Source of the DNA: CAZWVA01 sp964636885
Lineage (GTDB): Bacteria > Desulfobacterota_D > UBA1144 > Nemesobacterales > CSP1-2
Direction: 5' to 3'
NCBI GenBank assembly: GCA_964636885.1
Contig: CAZWVA010000007.1
Coordinates: 1 to 64,000, forward strand
DNA length: 64,000 nucleotides
Shown one piece after another: positions 38,591 through 48,008 of the stretch. The notes beneath the pieces are model-generated. The model was not told the DNA's origin. It saw nothing but the letters and a program-made list of their open reading frames with translations, and did not search any database. How positions within the stretch are numbered: position 1 is the first letter of the stretch; the number at the start of each line of letters is the position of its first letter. The translations under genes were made by a program, and so were the position numbers.

Positions 38591-38739
38591 AACACCATTT
38601 TCAGGCGTTTATCCACAAAAAAGAGGGTCTTATACGTCTTCTGGGTAATAGGAATACCAATAGGTTGATTTAAAGAATTAATGTAAAGTATTAGGTAAAG
38701 TGGATAAACCTCGGATTGGAGATCGAAGAGTTATCCACA
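38543..38739 (+). other. DnaA-box cluster, candidate replication origin
   Basis: Three perfect TTATCCACA boxes lie at 38575, 38609 and 38731. Near matches are at 38543 (ATTTCCACA), 38554 (CTATTCACA), 38564 (AAATCCACA) and, on the minus strand, 38699-38707 (one mismatch). The first four start 11, 10 and 11 bases apart, i.e. one helical turn each. An AT-rich stretch (38641-38700) lies between the groups and contains ATA every six bases at 38648, 38654 and 38660. I saw no perfect TTATCCACA elsewhere in the window. dnaA and dnaN are not nearby, so an origin is a proposal; a DnaA-titrating or regulatory site is the alternative. Confidence 0.55.
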
Positions 38740-38760
38740 GGCTGTTCCTTTTCTACTAAA

Positions 38761-38778
38761 CCACGATTTGAATCGTGG
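38761..38778 (-). terminator. Hairpin directly after the TPR membrane protein gene
   Basis: CCACGAT, loop TTGA, ATCGTGG starts right after the TAA of the minus-strand gene and is followed by TTTAG on that strand. The T-run is short, so termination may be weak. Confidence 0.5.
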
Positions 38779-40785
38779 TTATAATCTCTTAAGTATATCC
38801 TCTGCCTCCTTGGCCAGTGGCTCCTTAAGCCCGTTTCTAAGTGCCTCTCTGGCCTGTTCCTTCGCCTTCTCCCTTTCATCTAGCCTCAGATAGACATTCG
38901 CCAAAACGAAGTGCGCCTTTTCGTATGACGGAGATAGCCTTATCGCCTTTTTCAAGTACCTCTCCGCGGTTCTGTAGTGGGATTGGGATCCCTCCTTTTC
39001 TCCTCTTATAAAGTAAATGGCTCCCAAGTGGTAATACGCCTTTTCGTTTCCTGGGTTGTAGCTAAGGGCCTTATGGAACCACTCCTCCGCGTTTTTCGGG
39101 TCCCCTTTTATAAAGTGGATGAACCCGATTTGATAACAGGCATCCCCGTATTCCGGATAGTAACTAAGGGCCCTATGGAACCACTCCTCCGCCCTATCCC
39201 TATCCCCCTTATCCAGGTATACGATCCCTATGCTATTTGCGGCAAGGGCCTTCATACGGTCGCTTGTCAGTATCTTTGGGTTTTCGAAGACGGTTAAAAA
39301 CTCACGGATCGCCTCGTCCCTCCTCCCGGCCTCTTTTAGTGCCTCTCCGTAGTTTATGTGTGTAATAAAAGCGTTTGGGGACCGTTTTGATGTGTCCTCC
39401 CATAAGGTCACGTTGTTTCTCCAGACGCTCTGCCTATCTATCGTGAAAAAAAGATAGGAGAGGCAGAGAATAGATGCGGCTATCCAGACCGCCTTTTGCG
39501 GTTTCACCGTTTCTCCGGCCCGGACTATAAGGTAGCCAATAAGAACGCAGTATCCGGCCGAAGGGACGTATAGATACCTCTCCGCAAGTGGTGTTGTGGC
39601 AATCCAGGATATGGCTATAATGGAGGATGGGGCAAGTGTAGTGAATACCCAAGATACGCCGAATGCGGTAATGCCCTCCCCATTTCTTAGGGATAGGAGT
39701 CCGAGTATGGAAAGGAGAAGCATAACGAGTATCGAGGAGAAAAGGTGGTAAAAACCCTCTGGCACGGTTGATATAAAGGCATTGAAATTAAAGGGGAAGA
39801 CGAGCTCCTTTATATAGAAGAGATATGAGTTTAGAAGGACCTTTAAGACCCCCCATATCTGAGACCCCTCGCCTATGGATTGCCCGACCCTCACATAGGA
39901 TACCTCTGGAATGATCACGAAGGCCCTTCCCCTTAGATAGAGATAAACCAGGACGAGGATCCCACAAATGGTGTATTTTAATACGTTCCCGCGGCTCCTC
40001 ACTCTACCGCTTGCGATGTCAAAGCCGAGGACTGCGGCTGGAAAGGCAATGGCTACCTCCTTTGAGAGAAGGGAGAAGAAGAAAAAAACGGCGGATAAAA
40101 GCAAAAACCACGGCTTCCTGTAAGAGAGTACATAGAAGATGAAGGCCGGGAAGAAGAATAGACCGCATAGCACGTCTGTCCTTCCCGAAACCCAAGAGAC
40201 CGATTCGACATGCATGGGATGGAGGGCAAAGAGAAGAGAGGAGAGAAGGGCCATTTCCTCCCTTCTCCCCACCCTGAATTCTCCGAGTACTAGAAGCGCC
40301 ATGAGGTAGAATAGTACGGTTGAGACGGAATGAAAGAGGGTGTTACTCAGATGGAAACCAAATGGAGAGATGCCCCATATGGCTCTATCCAAAACCATTG
40401 AGGCAAATACCACGGGGCGGTAATAGCGCTGCTTCTTGCTTTTCTCAACCCTTGGAATGAGCATCGAACTCACTCTCGATGCTTTGAGTGAGTGAGAGCT
40501 ATTCTGTATAACCTTTATATCGTCCCAGACAAAGTCGTTTCTTAAAGAGGGAGCAAACACTCCAAAGGAGAATAGAAAGAGGAAAATAGCAGCAAGGCCC
40601 CTATGTCCTATTAGACCCCTTATCCTTCCGTTCTTTTCCTGATCCTTTGTAAATACGGCCTCGGCTTTTTGCGGGCTTTGCCTCTTTGCCTTTTTTATCT
40701 TGTTTTTTTCTTGCCCATCTTGTGTGCGACTATGGATCTTACGCCACCGGTACGGCATTTCAACTATTCTACTTTGTATTTTCAC
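38779..40785 (-). CDS. Multi-span membrane protein with C-terminal TPR repeats (TMTC/GT-C-like)
   Basis: A 668-residue protein: a basic N-terminal region, then about ten hydrophobic helices between residues 60 and 450, then at least four tetratricopeptide repeats (for example [20 protein letters not shown] and a near copy one repeat later). The loop after the first helix has NDFVWDD, and a second loop has [16 protein letters not shown]. Both features are typical of the TMTC/GT-C group, whose members are lipid-linked mannosyl or glycosyl transferases. The donor and acceptor are unknown. The GTG start at 40785 is uncertain; the ATG nine codons on is possible. It diverges from leuB. Confidence 0.8.
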   Translation of the reverse strand: MKIQSRIVEMPYRWRKIHSRTQDGQEKNKIKKAKRQSPQKAEAVFTKDQEKNGRIRGLIGHRGLAAIFLFLFSFGVFAPSLRNDFVWDDIKVIQNSSHSLKASRVSSMLIPRVEKSKKQRYYRPVVFASMVLDRAIWGISPFGFHLSNTLFHSVSTVLFYLMALLVLGEFRVGRREEMALLSSLLFALHPMHVESVSWVSGRTDVLCGLFFFPAFIFYVLSYRKPWFLLLSAVFFFFSLLSKEVAIAFPAAVLGFDIASGRVRSRGNVLKYTICGILVLVYLYLRGRAFVIIPEVSYVRVGQSIGEGSQIWGVLKVLLNSYLFYIKELVFPFNFNAFISTVPEGFYHLFSSILVMLLLSILGLLSLRNGEGITAFGVSWVFTTLAPSSIIAISWIATTPLAERYLYVPSAGYCVLIGYLIVRAGETVKPQKAVWIAASILCLSYLFFTIDRQSVWRNNVTLWEDTSKRSPNAFITHINYGEALKEAGRRDEAIREFLTVFENPKILTSDRMKALAANSIGIVYLDKGDRDRAEEWFHRALSYYPEYGDACYQIGFIHFIKGDPKNAEEWFHKALSYNPGNEKAYYHLGAIYFIRGEKEGSQSHYRTAERYLKKAIRLSPSYEKAHFVLANVYLRLDEREKAKEQAREALRNGLKEPLAKEAEDILKRL

Positions 40786-40872
40786 CTCTTCAATACTCGG
40801 GAGGGAGTTTGGTTGATACGTCCTTCAGGTAAAATAAGAGACGGATTTAAGACGATAAAAAGGAGAAAAGAG

Positions 40873-41952
40873 GTGCCAAGGATACTAGTACTTCCAGGAG
40901 ATGGAATCGGTGTTGAGGTAACGAGTGTGAGTTTAAACGTGCTTAATGCACTGGGAAGAAAACACGGGATACGATTCGAGTTTGAAACCGCTTTGTTTGG
41001 TGGATGCTCCATCGACGCCTACGGCGTTCCTGTAACGGCTGAGGTTCTAAGAAAGGCAAAATCATCCGATGCTGTGCTCCTAGGAGCTGTAGGCGGCCCA
41101 AAGTGGGACAATCTCGAATACGGTATAAGACCGGAAAGGGGCCTCCTCTCTATAAGAAAAGAGCTCGATGCCTTTGCAAACCTGAGACCGGCTGTCGTGT
41201 ACCCTGCCCTTGGGGATGCGTCAACCCTAAAGAGGGAGATAGTAGAGGGCGTGGATATTATGGTCGTAAGGGAGCTTACGGGCGGAATATACTTTGGCAC
41301 TCCTCGCGGCATCGAGGTGCTTTCCAATGGAGAGGAAAGGGGGATAAATACGCTCCTCTACACGACCTCCGAGATTGAAAGGATAGCCAGGATGGCGTTT
41401 GGGATTGCGAGAAAAAGAAGGAAGAAGGTGACTTCCATCGATAAGGCGAATATACTCGAGGTCATGGAGCTTTGGAGGAGAACGGTGACTAGAATAGGAA
41501 AGGAGGAATTTCCGGATGTCGAACTCGAACATCTCTACGTCGATAACGCCGCCATGCAGCTCATCCGAAGACCAAAGAGCTTCGATGTTATACTCGCCGA
41601 CAACATGTTTGGAGACATCTTAAGCGACGAAGCGGCACAGCTTACGGGCTCTCTCGGGATGCTCCCCTCGGCAAGCATAGGGCACGGGGGGGCTATCTAT
41701 GAGCCCGTTCATGGAAGCGCCCCTGATATTGCGGGAAAGGACATAGCAAATCCCATCGCTTCTGTCCTCACATCAGCCATGATGCTTAGATACTCCCTTA
41801 ACCTGGACAGCATGGCGGAAGAGGTGGAGCAGGCCGTAAAAAACGTACTCGAAAAGGGATATAGAACCGCGGATATCTACCAGGAAGGAACGAAGAGGGT
41901 TGGATGTAGGGAAATGGGGGATCTTATCGTGGAGGAGATAAGTAACCTGTAG
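40873..41952 (+). CDS. leuB: 3-isopropylmalate dehydrogenase
   Basis: LeuB oxidises and decarboxylates 3-isopropylmalate in leucine synthesis. The protein has the nucleotide fold start [11 protein letters not shown], substrate-binding [13 protein letters not shown], and the NAD loop region [16 protein letters not shown] near residue 280. I chose GTG at 40873, which has AAAAGGAGAAAAG before it and gives 359 residues, the normal length. The open frame reaches back to 40669 but the extra 68 residues resemble nothing in the family and overlap the divergent gene. No leuA, leuC or leuD is in the window. Confidence 0.94.
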   Translation: MPRILVLPGDGIGVEVTSVSLNVLNALGRKHGIRFEFETALFGGCSIDAYGVPVTAEVLRKAKSSDAVLLGAVGGPKWDNLEYGIRPERGLLSIRKELDAFANLRPAVVYPALGDASTLKREIVEGVDIMVVRELTGGIYFGTPRGIEVLSNGEERGINTLLYTTSEIERIARMAFGIARKRRKKVTSIDKANILEVMELWRRTVTRIGKEEFPDVELEHLYVDNAAMQLIRRPKSFDVILADNMFGDILSDEAAQLTGSLGMLPSASIGHGGAIYEPVHGSAPDIAGKDIANPIASVLTSAMMLRYSLNLDSMAEEVEQAVKNVLEKGYRTADIYQEGTKRVGCREMGDLIVEEISNL

Positions 41953-41980
41953 AACACCTTAAATCATAGCGAGATCTATT

Positions 41981-42035
41981 CGGGGATACGAGGATCAAAA
42001 AGATAGTCCTTCCTCCTTTTTCCTTCGTATCCCCG
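41981..42035 (+). terminator. Long imperfect hairpin between leuB and mfd
   Basis: An 11-bp perfect outer stem (CGGGGATACGA at 41981-41991 with its complement at 42025-42035) is continued by an inner AAAAAG/CTTTTT pairing, so the arms pair almost throughout with a loop of about 12 bases. T-rich sequence follows. It starts 28 bases after the leuB stop and ends 29 bases before mfd, so a terminator for leuB or an mfd leader element are both possible. Confidence 0.5.
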
Positions 42036-42064
42036 TATCTAGGTCTTTATGGGGTTTTATTGCG

Positions 42065-45000
42065 ATGAGATACGGATCCGAATCCGAAAATGCCCTCTCT
42101 AGCTTGGTCTATTCCGATAATTTCACTCGCCTCGTTGAGAGGATAAAAAACGGGGTGAAAACCCTAAAGCTCTCCGGATTGAAGGGCTCTTCAAGGTTCT
42201 ACCTCGTTTCAGAGCTGAGTAAGGTGGTAGGAAGACCCATTCTCTATGTATTCCCTTCAAGGGAGAGTGCCGAATCGGCCGCTGAGTGTATATCGTTCTA
42301 CCTCAGGGAAAGACCCCCGGTTCTCTTAAAAAGGGAGCCCGTTATGGATGACGCCCTCTTCTCGTCCCGCCCTCTAGAGGCGGCTGAGCGCATGGGATGG
42401 TTATTCTCCGTAAGAGAGAGGAGAATCCTTCTAGTAGATGTATCTTCTCTCCTTGAGAGGGTGATCCCTAGGGACGTCTTTGAGGAATCCCTCATCCGCT
42501 TGAAGAAGGGGGATTCCGTTTCGAGGGAGGGGCTTATCCTAAGGCTTAGAGAGATGGGCTATGTACATAGCGATTTTGTGGAGAGGGTAGGGGAGATAAG
42601 CCTAAGGGGTGCGATCCTCGATGTGTTTCCACCAGGGGTTCCCAATCCAATAAGGCTTGAGGTTCTTGGAGACGAGATACACTCGATAAGGTATTTCAGT
42701 ACGGATGATCAGAAGTCCAGGGAAAAACTAGACCGCGTCACAATAGTTCCCTCGAGTGAGATAATCCTCAATGACGAAACGATTAAGGAGGCTCTATCCT
42801 ACATACAGAGGAAGGCCAGTGAGCAAGGGATGCCGGCCTCGGCCAAACTAAGGCTCATGGAGGAGGTTAAAAGCGGAAACAGGTCCCTTCAAATCGAGGG
42901 TCTCCTTCCCTCATTCTACCCTAATCTCAGCACCGTATTTGATTACATACCGGGAGATGCCCTAATACTATTTGATACCTCCGATGAGGTCTTAAGGTCA
43001 ATCGAGACGTTTACAGGTTCTCTATCCGAAGCCGTTGGGTCGATTAAGAGGCGGCTCAGGATCTCCCCCAGTGTCTCTGAGCTTTACCTTACCGAAGAGG
43101 GATTCCAAGTCGAACTATCGAGGTTTCAGAGGGTTTTAATAGAGGATATGGAGCTCTCGGAAGAGGGGATCGAGAGGATCCACTTCCATACGGAGGGTGT
43201 TTCGATTGAGAATAAAGAGGGGCTTAAGTCCCCCTTCGAATCTCTCTCGAATAGGATCTCCGAATGGCAGGAACTAGGATACTCGGTTCAAGTTGTCCTT
43301 CAAACCGAGGTAGAGGGTAAAAGGGTAGAGAGGATACTCTCTGAACGGGGAATAAAGGGTGTCGAGATTCGTGTCGGAGGTCTTTTATCCGGGTTTATAT
43401 TCCCGGAGGCGAGGCTTTCCGTTGTCACGGAGAGGGATATATTCGGAGAGAAGAAGAGGTTAAAACCACACCCCGTAAGGGAGGTTCCTTCGGCCTTTAT
43501 AGCGTCTTTTAGCGAGTTAAAGCCAGGCGATTACATAGTTCACGTGGACTTTGGAATAGGCATATTTAGGGGTCTTAAGAGGCTTAGGATCGAGAACGTG
43601 GAGGGTGATTTCATCCAGTGTGAGTACGCGGGTGGAGACAGGGTCTATGTGCCCGTGGATAAACTAAGGCTCGTACAGAGGTACATCGGGGATGGGAATC
43701 CGCCCAGGATCGATAGACTGGGACATGAGAACTGGAAGAGGGTTGTAAAGAGGGTAAAAAGGGCCGTTGAGAGCGTTGCCAGGGAGCTCCTTGAGCTCTA
43801 TGCCCGGAGGAAGACAGAAAGGGGGTTTCAGTTCTCAAAGAGGGACAGGCTCTTTAGGGAGTTCGAGAGCGCCTTTCCGTATGAGGAGACGCCTGACCAG
43901 GAGGCAGCGATTGAAGAGGTTATGAGGGATATGGAGTCACCCAGGCCGATGGACAGACTGATATGCGGTGACGTTGGGTTTGGAAAGACAGAGGTAGCAA
44001 TAAGGGCCGCCTTTAAAGCCGTACTCGATGGAAAACAGGTTGCCTTTCTCGTTCCGACTACCCTTCTTGCATATCAGCACTATACGACGTGTATAGAAAG
44101 GCTAAAAGGGTATCCTGTGATCGTAGAGATGCTCTCCAGGTTTAGAACGGTAGGACAGGAAAGGGAGATCCTGAAGAAACTGGAGTCCGGTGCCATAGAC
44201 ATCATAATAGGAACACACAAGCTGCTTAGCGATAAGGTTAGGTTTAAGGATCTTGGGCTCGTTATAATAGACGAGGAGCACAGGTTTGGCGTTACACACA
44301 AGGAGAAGCTGAGAAGGTTGAGAAGGGGGGTAGACGTCCTCACGCTTAGTGCGACCCCCATACCACGCACGCTTCAACTCTCCCTTTCGGGAATAAGGGA
44401 TATGAGTCATATAAATACCCCTCCAGAAGGAAGGCAGTCAGTTGAGACCTATGTTTTCGAATACAGTAGGGCCGTGATCCGGGATGCGATTAAAAAGGAG
44501 ATCGAGAGGGGTGGACAGGTGTTCTTCATACATAACAGGATAGAGGACATATTTAGCATCGCAAAAGGGATAATGGAACTCGTACCTGAGGCCAGGGTCG
44601 ATGTAACGCATGGGAGAATGAGGGAAAGAGTGCTCGAGGAGAGGATAGCCGGGTTCATGAATGGGAGAACAGACGTACTCGTCACCACGGCGATAGTGGA
44701 GTCAGGGCTTAATATACCGAGGGCAAATACGATAATCGTAAACAACGCCCATGTGTTTGGTCTTGCAGATCTCTATCAGCTTAGAGGAAGGGTGGGAAGG
44801 TCTGAGAAAAAGGCGTATGCCTACTTTCTGATCCCTGGTGTAGGCTCTCTCACGCCCCAGGCAAAGAGGAGGCTTAAGGCGATTGTGGAGCTTAAGGAAC
44901 TCGGCTCTGGCTTTAGACTCGCCCTATCTGACCTAGAGATTCGGGGGGCCGGAACCCTATTTGGAACCGAGCAGTCGGGGCATATTACGGATGTCGGCCT

Positions 45001-45496
45001 TGAACTCTACCTAGATATGCTTAATAGCGAGATCAGGAGGCTTAAGAACGAAGTGGATGGTGTAGAATACGAGCCGGAGATAAGGGTAAACTTCCCGGCC
45101 TTTATTCCCGATGATTATATAGGCGACGAGGCGCAGAGGCTTCTCTTCTATAAGAGGCTCTCTTCCATCTCCGACGAGGGGGAAATAAGGGGGATAGAAG
45201 CCGAGATGAGGGACAGGTTCGGGGATTTACCCGAACCGGCTAAGAACCTCCTTAATGTGGTGGAGCTAAAACTGCTCATGAAAAGGCTCCTTATAGAGAG
45301 GATGGAGGTAGGGGATGAGGAAGCGGTTTTAACCTTCCTACCGAGTTCACCATTCTACAGGCACTTTAGACCGAGCGGAAGATCGAGGGTTTTTTATAGA
45401 AGGGGAGAGGCCTTTAGCGAGATAGAGAAGGGACTAGACCGGCTAAAGCAAGGTGCGGGCATAAAAACAGGATCAACTGGTAAAGTGAGAACTTAA
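42065..45496 (+). CDS. mfd: Transcription-repair coupling factor Mfd
   Basis: Mfd removes RNA polymerase stalled at DNA damage and recruits UvrA. The 1143 residues contain the UvrB-like N-terminal half, the polymerase-interacting CarD-like domain (SELKPGDYIVHVDFGIG near residue 480) and RecG-like translocase domains with Walker A CGDVGFGKTEVAIRAAFKA and DEEHRFG. The TRG motif region (TTAIVESGLNIPRANT) and the C-terminal TRCF domain follow. It ends four bases into the convergent small gene that follows. All parts are intact. Confidence 0.97.
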   Translation: MRYGSESENALSSLVYSDNFTRLVERIKNGVKTLKLSGLKGSSRFYLVSELSKVVGRPILYVFPSRESAESAAECISFYLRERPPVLLKREPVMDDALFSSRPLEAAERMGWLFSVRERRILLVDVSSLLERVIPRDVFEESLIRLKKGDSVSREGLILRLREMGYVHSDFVERVGEISLRGAILDVFPPGVPNPIRLEVLGDEIHSIRYFSTDDQKSREKLDRVTIVPSSEIILNDETIKEALSYIQRKASEQGMPASAKLRLMEEVKSGNRSLQIEGLLPSFYPNLSTVFDYIPGDALILFDTSDEVLRSIETFTGSLSEAVGSIKRRLRISPSVSELYLTEEGFQVELSRFQRVLIEDMELSEEGIERIHFHTEGVSIENKEGLKSPFESLSNRISEWQELGYSVQVVLQTEVEGKRVERILSERGIKGVEIRVGGLLSGFIFPEARLSVVTERDIFGEKKRLKPHPVREVPSAFIASFSELKPGDYIVHVDFGIGIFRGLKRLRIENVEGDFIQCEYAGGDRVYVPVDKLRLVQRYIGDGNPPRIDRLGHENWKRVVKRVKRAVESVARELLELYARRKTERGFQFSKRDRLFREFESAFPYEETPDQEAAIEEVMRDMESPRPMDRLICGDVGFGKTEVAIRAAFKAVLDGKQVAFLVPTTLLAYQHYTTCIERLKGYPVIVEMLSRFRTVGQEREILKKLESGAIDIIIGTHKLLSDKVRFKDLGLVIIDEEHRFGVTHKEKLRRLRRGVDVLTLSATPIPRTLQLSLSGIRDMSHINTPPEGRQSVETYVFEYSRAVIRDAIKKEIERGGQVFFIHNRIEDIFSIAKGIMELVPEARVDVTHGRMRERVLEERIAGFMNGRTDVLVTTAIVESGLNIPRANTIIVNNAHVFGLADLYQLRGRVGRSEKKAYAYFLIPGVGSLTPQAKRRLKAIVELKELGSGFRLALSDLEIRGAGTLFGTEQSGHITDVGLELYLDMLNSEIRRLKNEVDGVEYEPEIRVNFPAFIPDDYIGDEAQRLLFYKRLSSISDEGEIRGIEAEMRDRFGDLPEPAKNLLNVVELKLLMKRLLIERMEVGDEEAVLTFLPSSPFYRHFRPSGRSRVFYRRGEAFSEIEKGLDRLKQGAGIKTGSTGKVRT

Positions 45497-45848
45497 GAGC
45501 GCGCCTTCTTTATCGTTTGTTTTTTCTTTTTCTCAAGTATATCTTTTATCCAGGTTATCGCTGCAATCGTTGATGGGAAGCCGATTGTGGTAATAGCCAG
45601 TAAGGCTACGTGAAGAATCTCGTCTTCGGATACTCCTCCCTCTAACGCCCTCTTAGTATGGGAATGAACGGCCCCTTCTAAACGCGCTCCGATAGCTATC
45701 CCAAGCTTTACCAGCCTTCTTGTCTTTTCATCTAGTGGCCCTACTTCGTGACATTTATCTCCTAGCTTTTCATAAGNNNNNNNNNNTGCCATACCTCGGG
45801 GTATTTCTTTATAAACTCCCTAAGGGGTCGTGGAAGTAGATCGCTCAT
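45493..45848 (-). CDS. Carboxymuconolactone decarboxylase (AhpD-like) family protein, split by a scaffold gap
   Basis: After the gap the protein reads EKTRRLVKLGIAIGARLEGAVHSHTKRALEGG, typical of the small AhpD/CMD fold, except that the usual CxxC pair is replaced by a single H-S-H segment, so a peroxidase-reductase role is doubtful. The true start is on the other side of the 10-N run: ATG at 45848 gives MSDLLPRPLREFIKKYPEVW, with a GGAG site before it. The two parts are not in frame across exactly ten bases, so the gap length is a placeholder. About 115 residues in all. The cofactor-free role is unknown. Confidence 0.8.
45777..45786. other. Assembly gap (10 N)
   Basis: Ten undefined bases inside the AhpD-like gene. 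Sequence on both sides belongs to the same protein, so the join is right but its length is not known. Confidence 0.95.
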
Positions 45849-45888
45849 TTGGTCTTTTCTCCTTTGGTTTTTAATAAGTCATAACTCC

Positions 45889-45981
45889 TTAGCCACTGCT
45901 AACCAGTGGTATTATAGCCAATATGTCTCCTTCTTTTAAGAGAGTGTGTTTTATAATGCGTACTCTTCGTTTAAGTACTAC
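45889..45981 (-). pseudogene. Possible remnant of a MoaD/ThiS-like sulfur carrier
   Basis: The last 30 codons before a TAA at 45889 read like the C-terminal half of a ubiquitin-like sulfur carrier: IIKHTLLKEGDILAIIPLV, then SSG in place of the usual GG. All three frames are closed immediately upstream (TAA, TAG, TAA within 45970-45985), so there is no start codon and no simple frameshift. A short KINIFPL stretch further upstream resembles the start of such proteins. It ends 41 bases before the AhpD-like gene on the same strand. The rest of the stretch to 46148 shows nothing I recognise. Confidence 0.4.
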
Positions 45982-46148
45982 TTAAAGCGGAAAGATATTT
46001 ATCTTAAGGGGAAAGGCATGACCTTAATGTCTCCCTTGGCTATAAGTAATCTATCTTTCTCCTAAAGCGGATGATCGGAGAGGGTTGGAGATTTTTGAAA
46101 GATCAGTGTCTCCTGTATTCCCCTCTCCTTTTTAAGTTTTAAGACAGA

Positions 46149-47522
46149 CTAGAAATAAGCCTGTAACTGAGCCCTAAAGACGTTTTCATCAATTTGGTTG
46201 TTATCCGTATCCTCGTCTCTTATGAAGGAATAGCTAAACTGGAGTTTCCATTTGTGGCTTCTTGATAGATAGAAATTAAGTCCAGGTGTAAGCTCCCATT
46301 TTTTGTCTCTTCCACTTATATCGTCATCGAATTTTATATATGCGAATCTTCCGGCAACCTCAACAAAGTCGGGTACCACAAAAAGACCACCTTGAATCCT
46401 GAATCCGTTGTCTGATACGCTTGGAAGCCCTGATTCATCCGGGTTTATACGTCTAAAGTCATACTCCCCCTCGATGCTGAAAATCCGGTATCTGAAGTTA
46501 GCATCCGCTGTGAAACCGAATATATTCGCTTCCGTTGTACCTATTTCGGCAAACCTATCGGCTATATCGTTATCAGGTGTTTTCCTATCTATGTTGAGTC
46601 CAGGTAGTGCCAGTGCCGCTACTCCCAGGGTAAGAAGAGGTTGTCTCTCTCCAAAGTAGTTCGGCTCTATCTTGAAATCGCCGCCCGAAGGGAAACTGCC
46701 ACCGCTATACTTTAGCTCGCCACAACAGCCAAACTGCACCCTTCCAACATAGAGGAGGTTAGAATCAGCACTACTGCTATTCCTTCCATCACCGTTAAAG
46801 ACCCCTACACCATAGGTAAGATAATTCCCTAGAACCCCGTAGATTCCGGCGCCTCTGTCTCGTGCAAAGGAAAACTCCTCGTTTACAATTGACCTCTCTA
46901 CAAGCTGGAGTTCGGACGATGAGTTTAACTCCTCTCTGTTAAACGGAACCTTATACTGACCTATTCTTGGAACAAACACCGTTTTGTAGGCGGCATCAAA
47001 ATACGCATCCCTTAGGCTCACATTGCCCTCACCGGTTAACTGAAAGTGGTAAAGCAACCAGGGTCTAAAGGCATTCCCCTCGAAGTATATTCTAAACCTT
47101 CTTATGTCGAAACTCGTAGTCGTATCTTTTTCATCCGTGTCATTAACAGAAAATTGAAACTGGGTGCGGAGCTTCGTTTTGAGCGAAAAGTTTCCATCTT
47201 TTGTCTTGATGGTAAAACCATCTCCCGGTTTTTTATACTCTACTTTGATGTTTTTCCACCAGGCCTCCTTTTCTTCTTCCTCCTTCTTGGTTGTTAATTC
47301 CTGAATCCTTTTCTGCTCGGCTTCTTTCTGGGCTTCTAGCTCTTCGATTTTCCTCTTAAGCTCTTCTATTTGCTGCTGATTTTGCTTCTGGATTTCCTCC
47401 ATCTGCTTTTTTAGCTCCTTGATTTGTTTTTCAGTAGAACTCCCTCCCCAAGAGTATGTCGAGAAAAAGAGAGTAAAGAAAACAATAAAAATCAAAGATA
47501 ACCTTCCTATAGATCTTTTCAT
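46149..47522 (-). CDS. Outer-membrane porin of the phosphate-selective (OprP/OprO) type
   Basis: The 457-residue protein has a signal peptide (LSLIFIVFFTLFFSTYSWG), a strongly predicted coiled coil at about 28-85 (repeated KQ/EE heptads), and then a beta-barrel with alternating strands ending in phenylalanine (LQAYF). The opening of the barrel (FSLKTKLRTQFQF, then FDIRRFRIYFEGNA) is typical of the Porin_O_P family, many of which pass phosphate or other oxyanions. It lies 49 bases downstream of the receiver gene on the same strand. Its neighbours suggest uptake of an oxyanion for the reductase; that is inference. Confidence 0.82.
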   Translation of the reverse strand: MKRSIGRLSLIFIVFFTLFFSTYSWGGSSTEKQIKELKKQMEEIQKQNQQQIEELKRKIEELEAQKEAEQKRIQELTTKKEEEEKEAWWKNIKVEYKKPGDGFTIKTKDGNFSLKTKLRTQFQFSVNDTDEKDTTTSFDIRRFRIYFEGNAFRPWLLYHFQLTGEGNVSLRDAYFDAAYKTVFVPRIGQYKVPFNREELNSSSELQLVERSIVNEEFSFARDRGAGIYGVLGNYLTYGVGVFNGDGRNSSSADSNLLYVGRVQFGCCGELKYSGGSFPSGGDFKIEPNYFGERQPLLTLGVAALALPGLNIDRKTPDNDIADRFAEIGTTEANIFGFTADANFRYRIFSIEGEYDFRRINPDESGLPSVSDNGFRIQGGLFVVPDFVEVAGRFAYIKFDDDISGRDKKWELTPGLNFYLSRSHKWKLQFSYSFIRDEDTDNNQIDENVFRAQLQAYF

Positions 47523-47571
47523 AGCTCTCCTCCTTTATCCATGGATTGGCAAATTCCTTATCTCTTTGTTT

Positions 47572-47964
47572 TCATAGTCGAACCTCTCTTCTAATATCCT
47601 CTTTTTCTATCTCCAGTTGTTGAATCGCCTTTAAGAGTACTTCGTCACTATCAAATGGTTTACGAATACAGATATCGGCTGCCTTCCTTAAAAGGTGTTC
47701 CACGTCTTGTATCTGGTCGAAGCAGATATACATCACAATAATGGCCAGGTCGGGTCTTATGTTTTTTGCCTCCTGAATAAGCTGAAGGGTTTTTACCGTT
47801 GGGGTTTTCACATCAACTATAAGCAGATCGGTTTCCTTCTGGCGAAGGCAGTTAAGAACATCCTCTCTAGAACCCGATACGCAGACTATGTATTTTTCTC
47901 CTAGGAGGGGGATTAGGGCAGCACACATATATGGGTCGCTCTCGGCTATTAGGATCTTCTTCAT
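47572..47964 (-). CDS. Single-domain response regulator
   Basis: A 130-residue receiver without output domain. The phospho-acceptor is Asp51 (LLIVDVKTP), the conserved lysine is in CIRKPFDSDE, and the acidic pocket is the unusual ESD at residues 8-10. It contains an extra cysteine-rich pattern (five cysteines). It may pass phosphate to or from the kinase encoded at 57-59.5 kb or bind a protein target. It begins about 18 bases after a sigma-54-type promoter and heads a probable two-gene unit with the porin. Confidence 0.85.
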   Translation of the reverse strand: MKKILIAESDPYMCAALIPLLGEKYIVCVSGSREDVLNCLRQKETDLLIVDVKTPTVKTLQLIQEAKNIRPDLAIIVMYICFDQIQDVEHLLRKAADICIRKPFDSDEVLLKAIQQLEIEKEDIRREVRL

Positions 47965-47981
47965 CTCTCTGTGGAATCTTA

Positions 47982-47997
47982 AGCAAGGGCTATACCA
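47982..47997 (-). promoter_or_regulatory. Sigma-54 (-24/-12) promoter for the receiver-porin unit
   Basis: On the minus strand TGGTATAGCCCTTGCT matches the TGGCACG-N4-TTGCA consensus with the required GG-N10-GC spacing. Transcription would begin close to 47971, leaving a leader of only 7-8 bases before the ATG, which is short. Divergent to the tatA promoter. Confidence 0.5.
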
Positions 47998-48008
47998 GAA
48001 CCGGAAAG

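Noticed and set aside
40669..40872. A 68-residue N-terminal extension of LeuB
   Set aside because: It overlaps the divergent membrane-protein gene, and GTG 40873 has a good ribosome binding site and gives the standard length.
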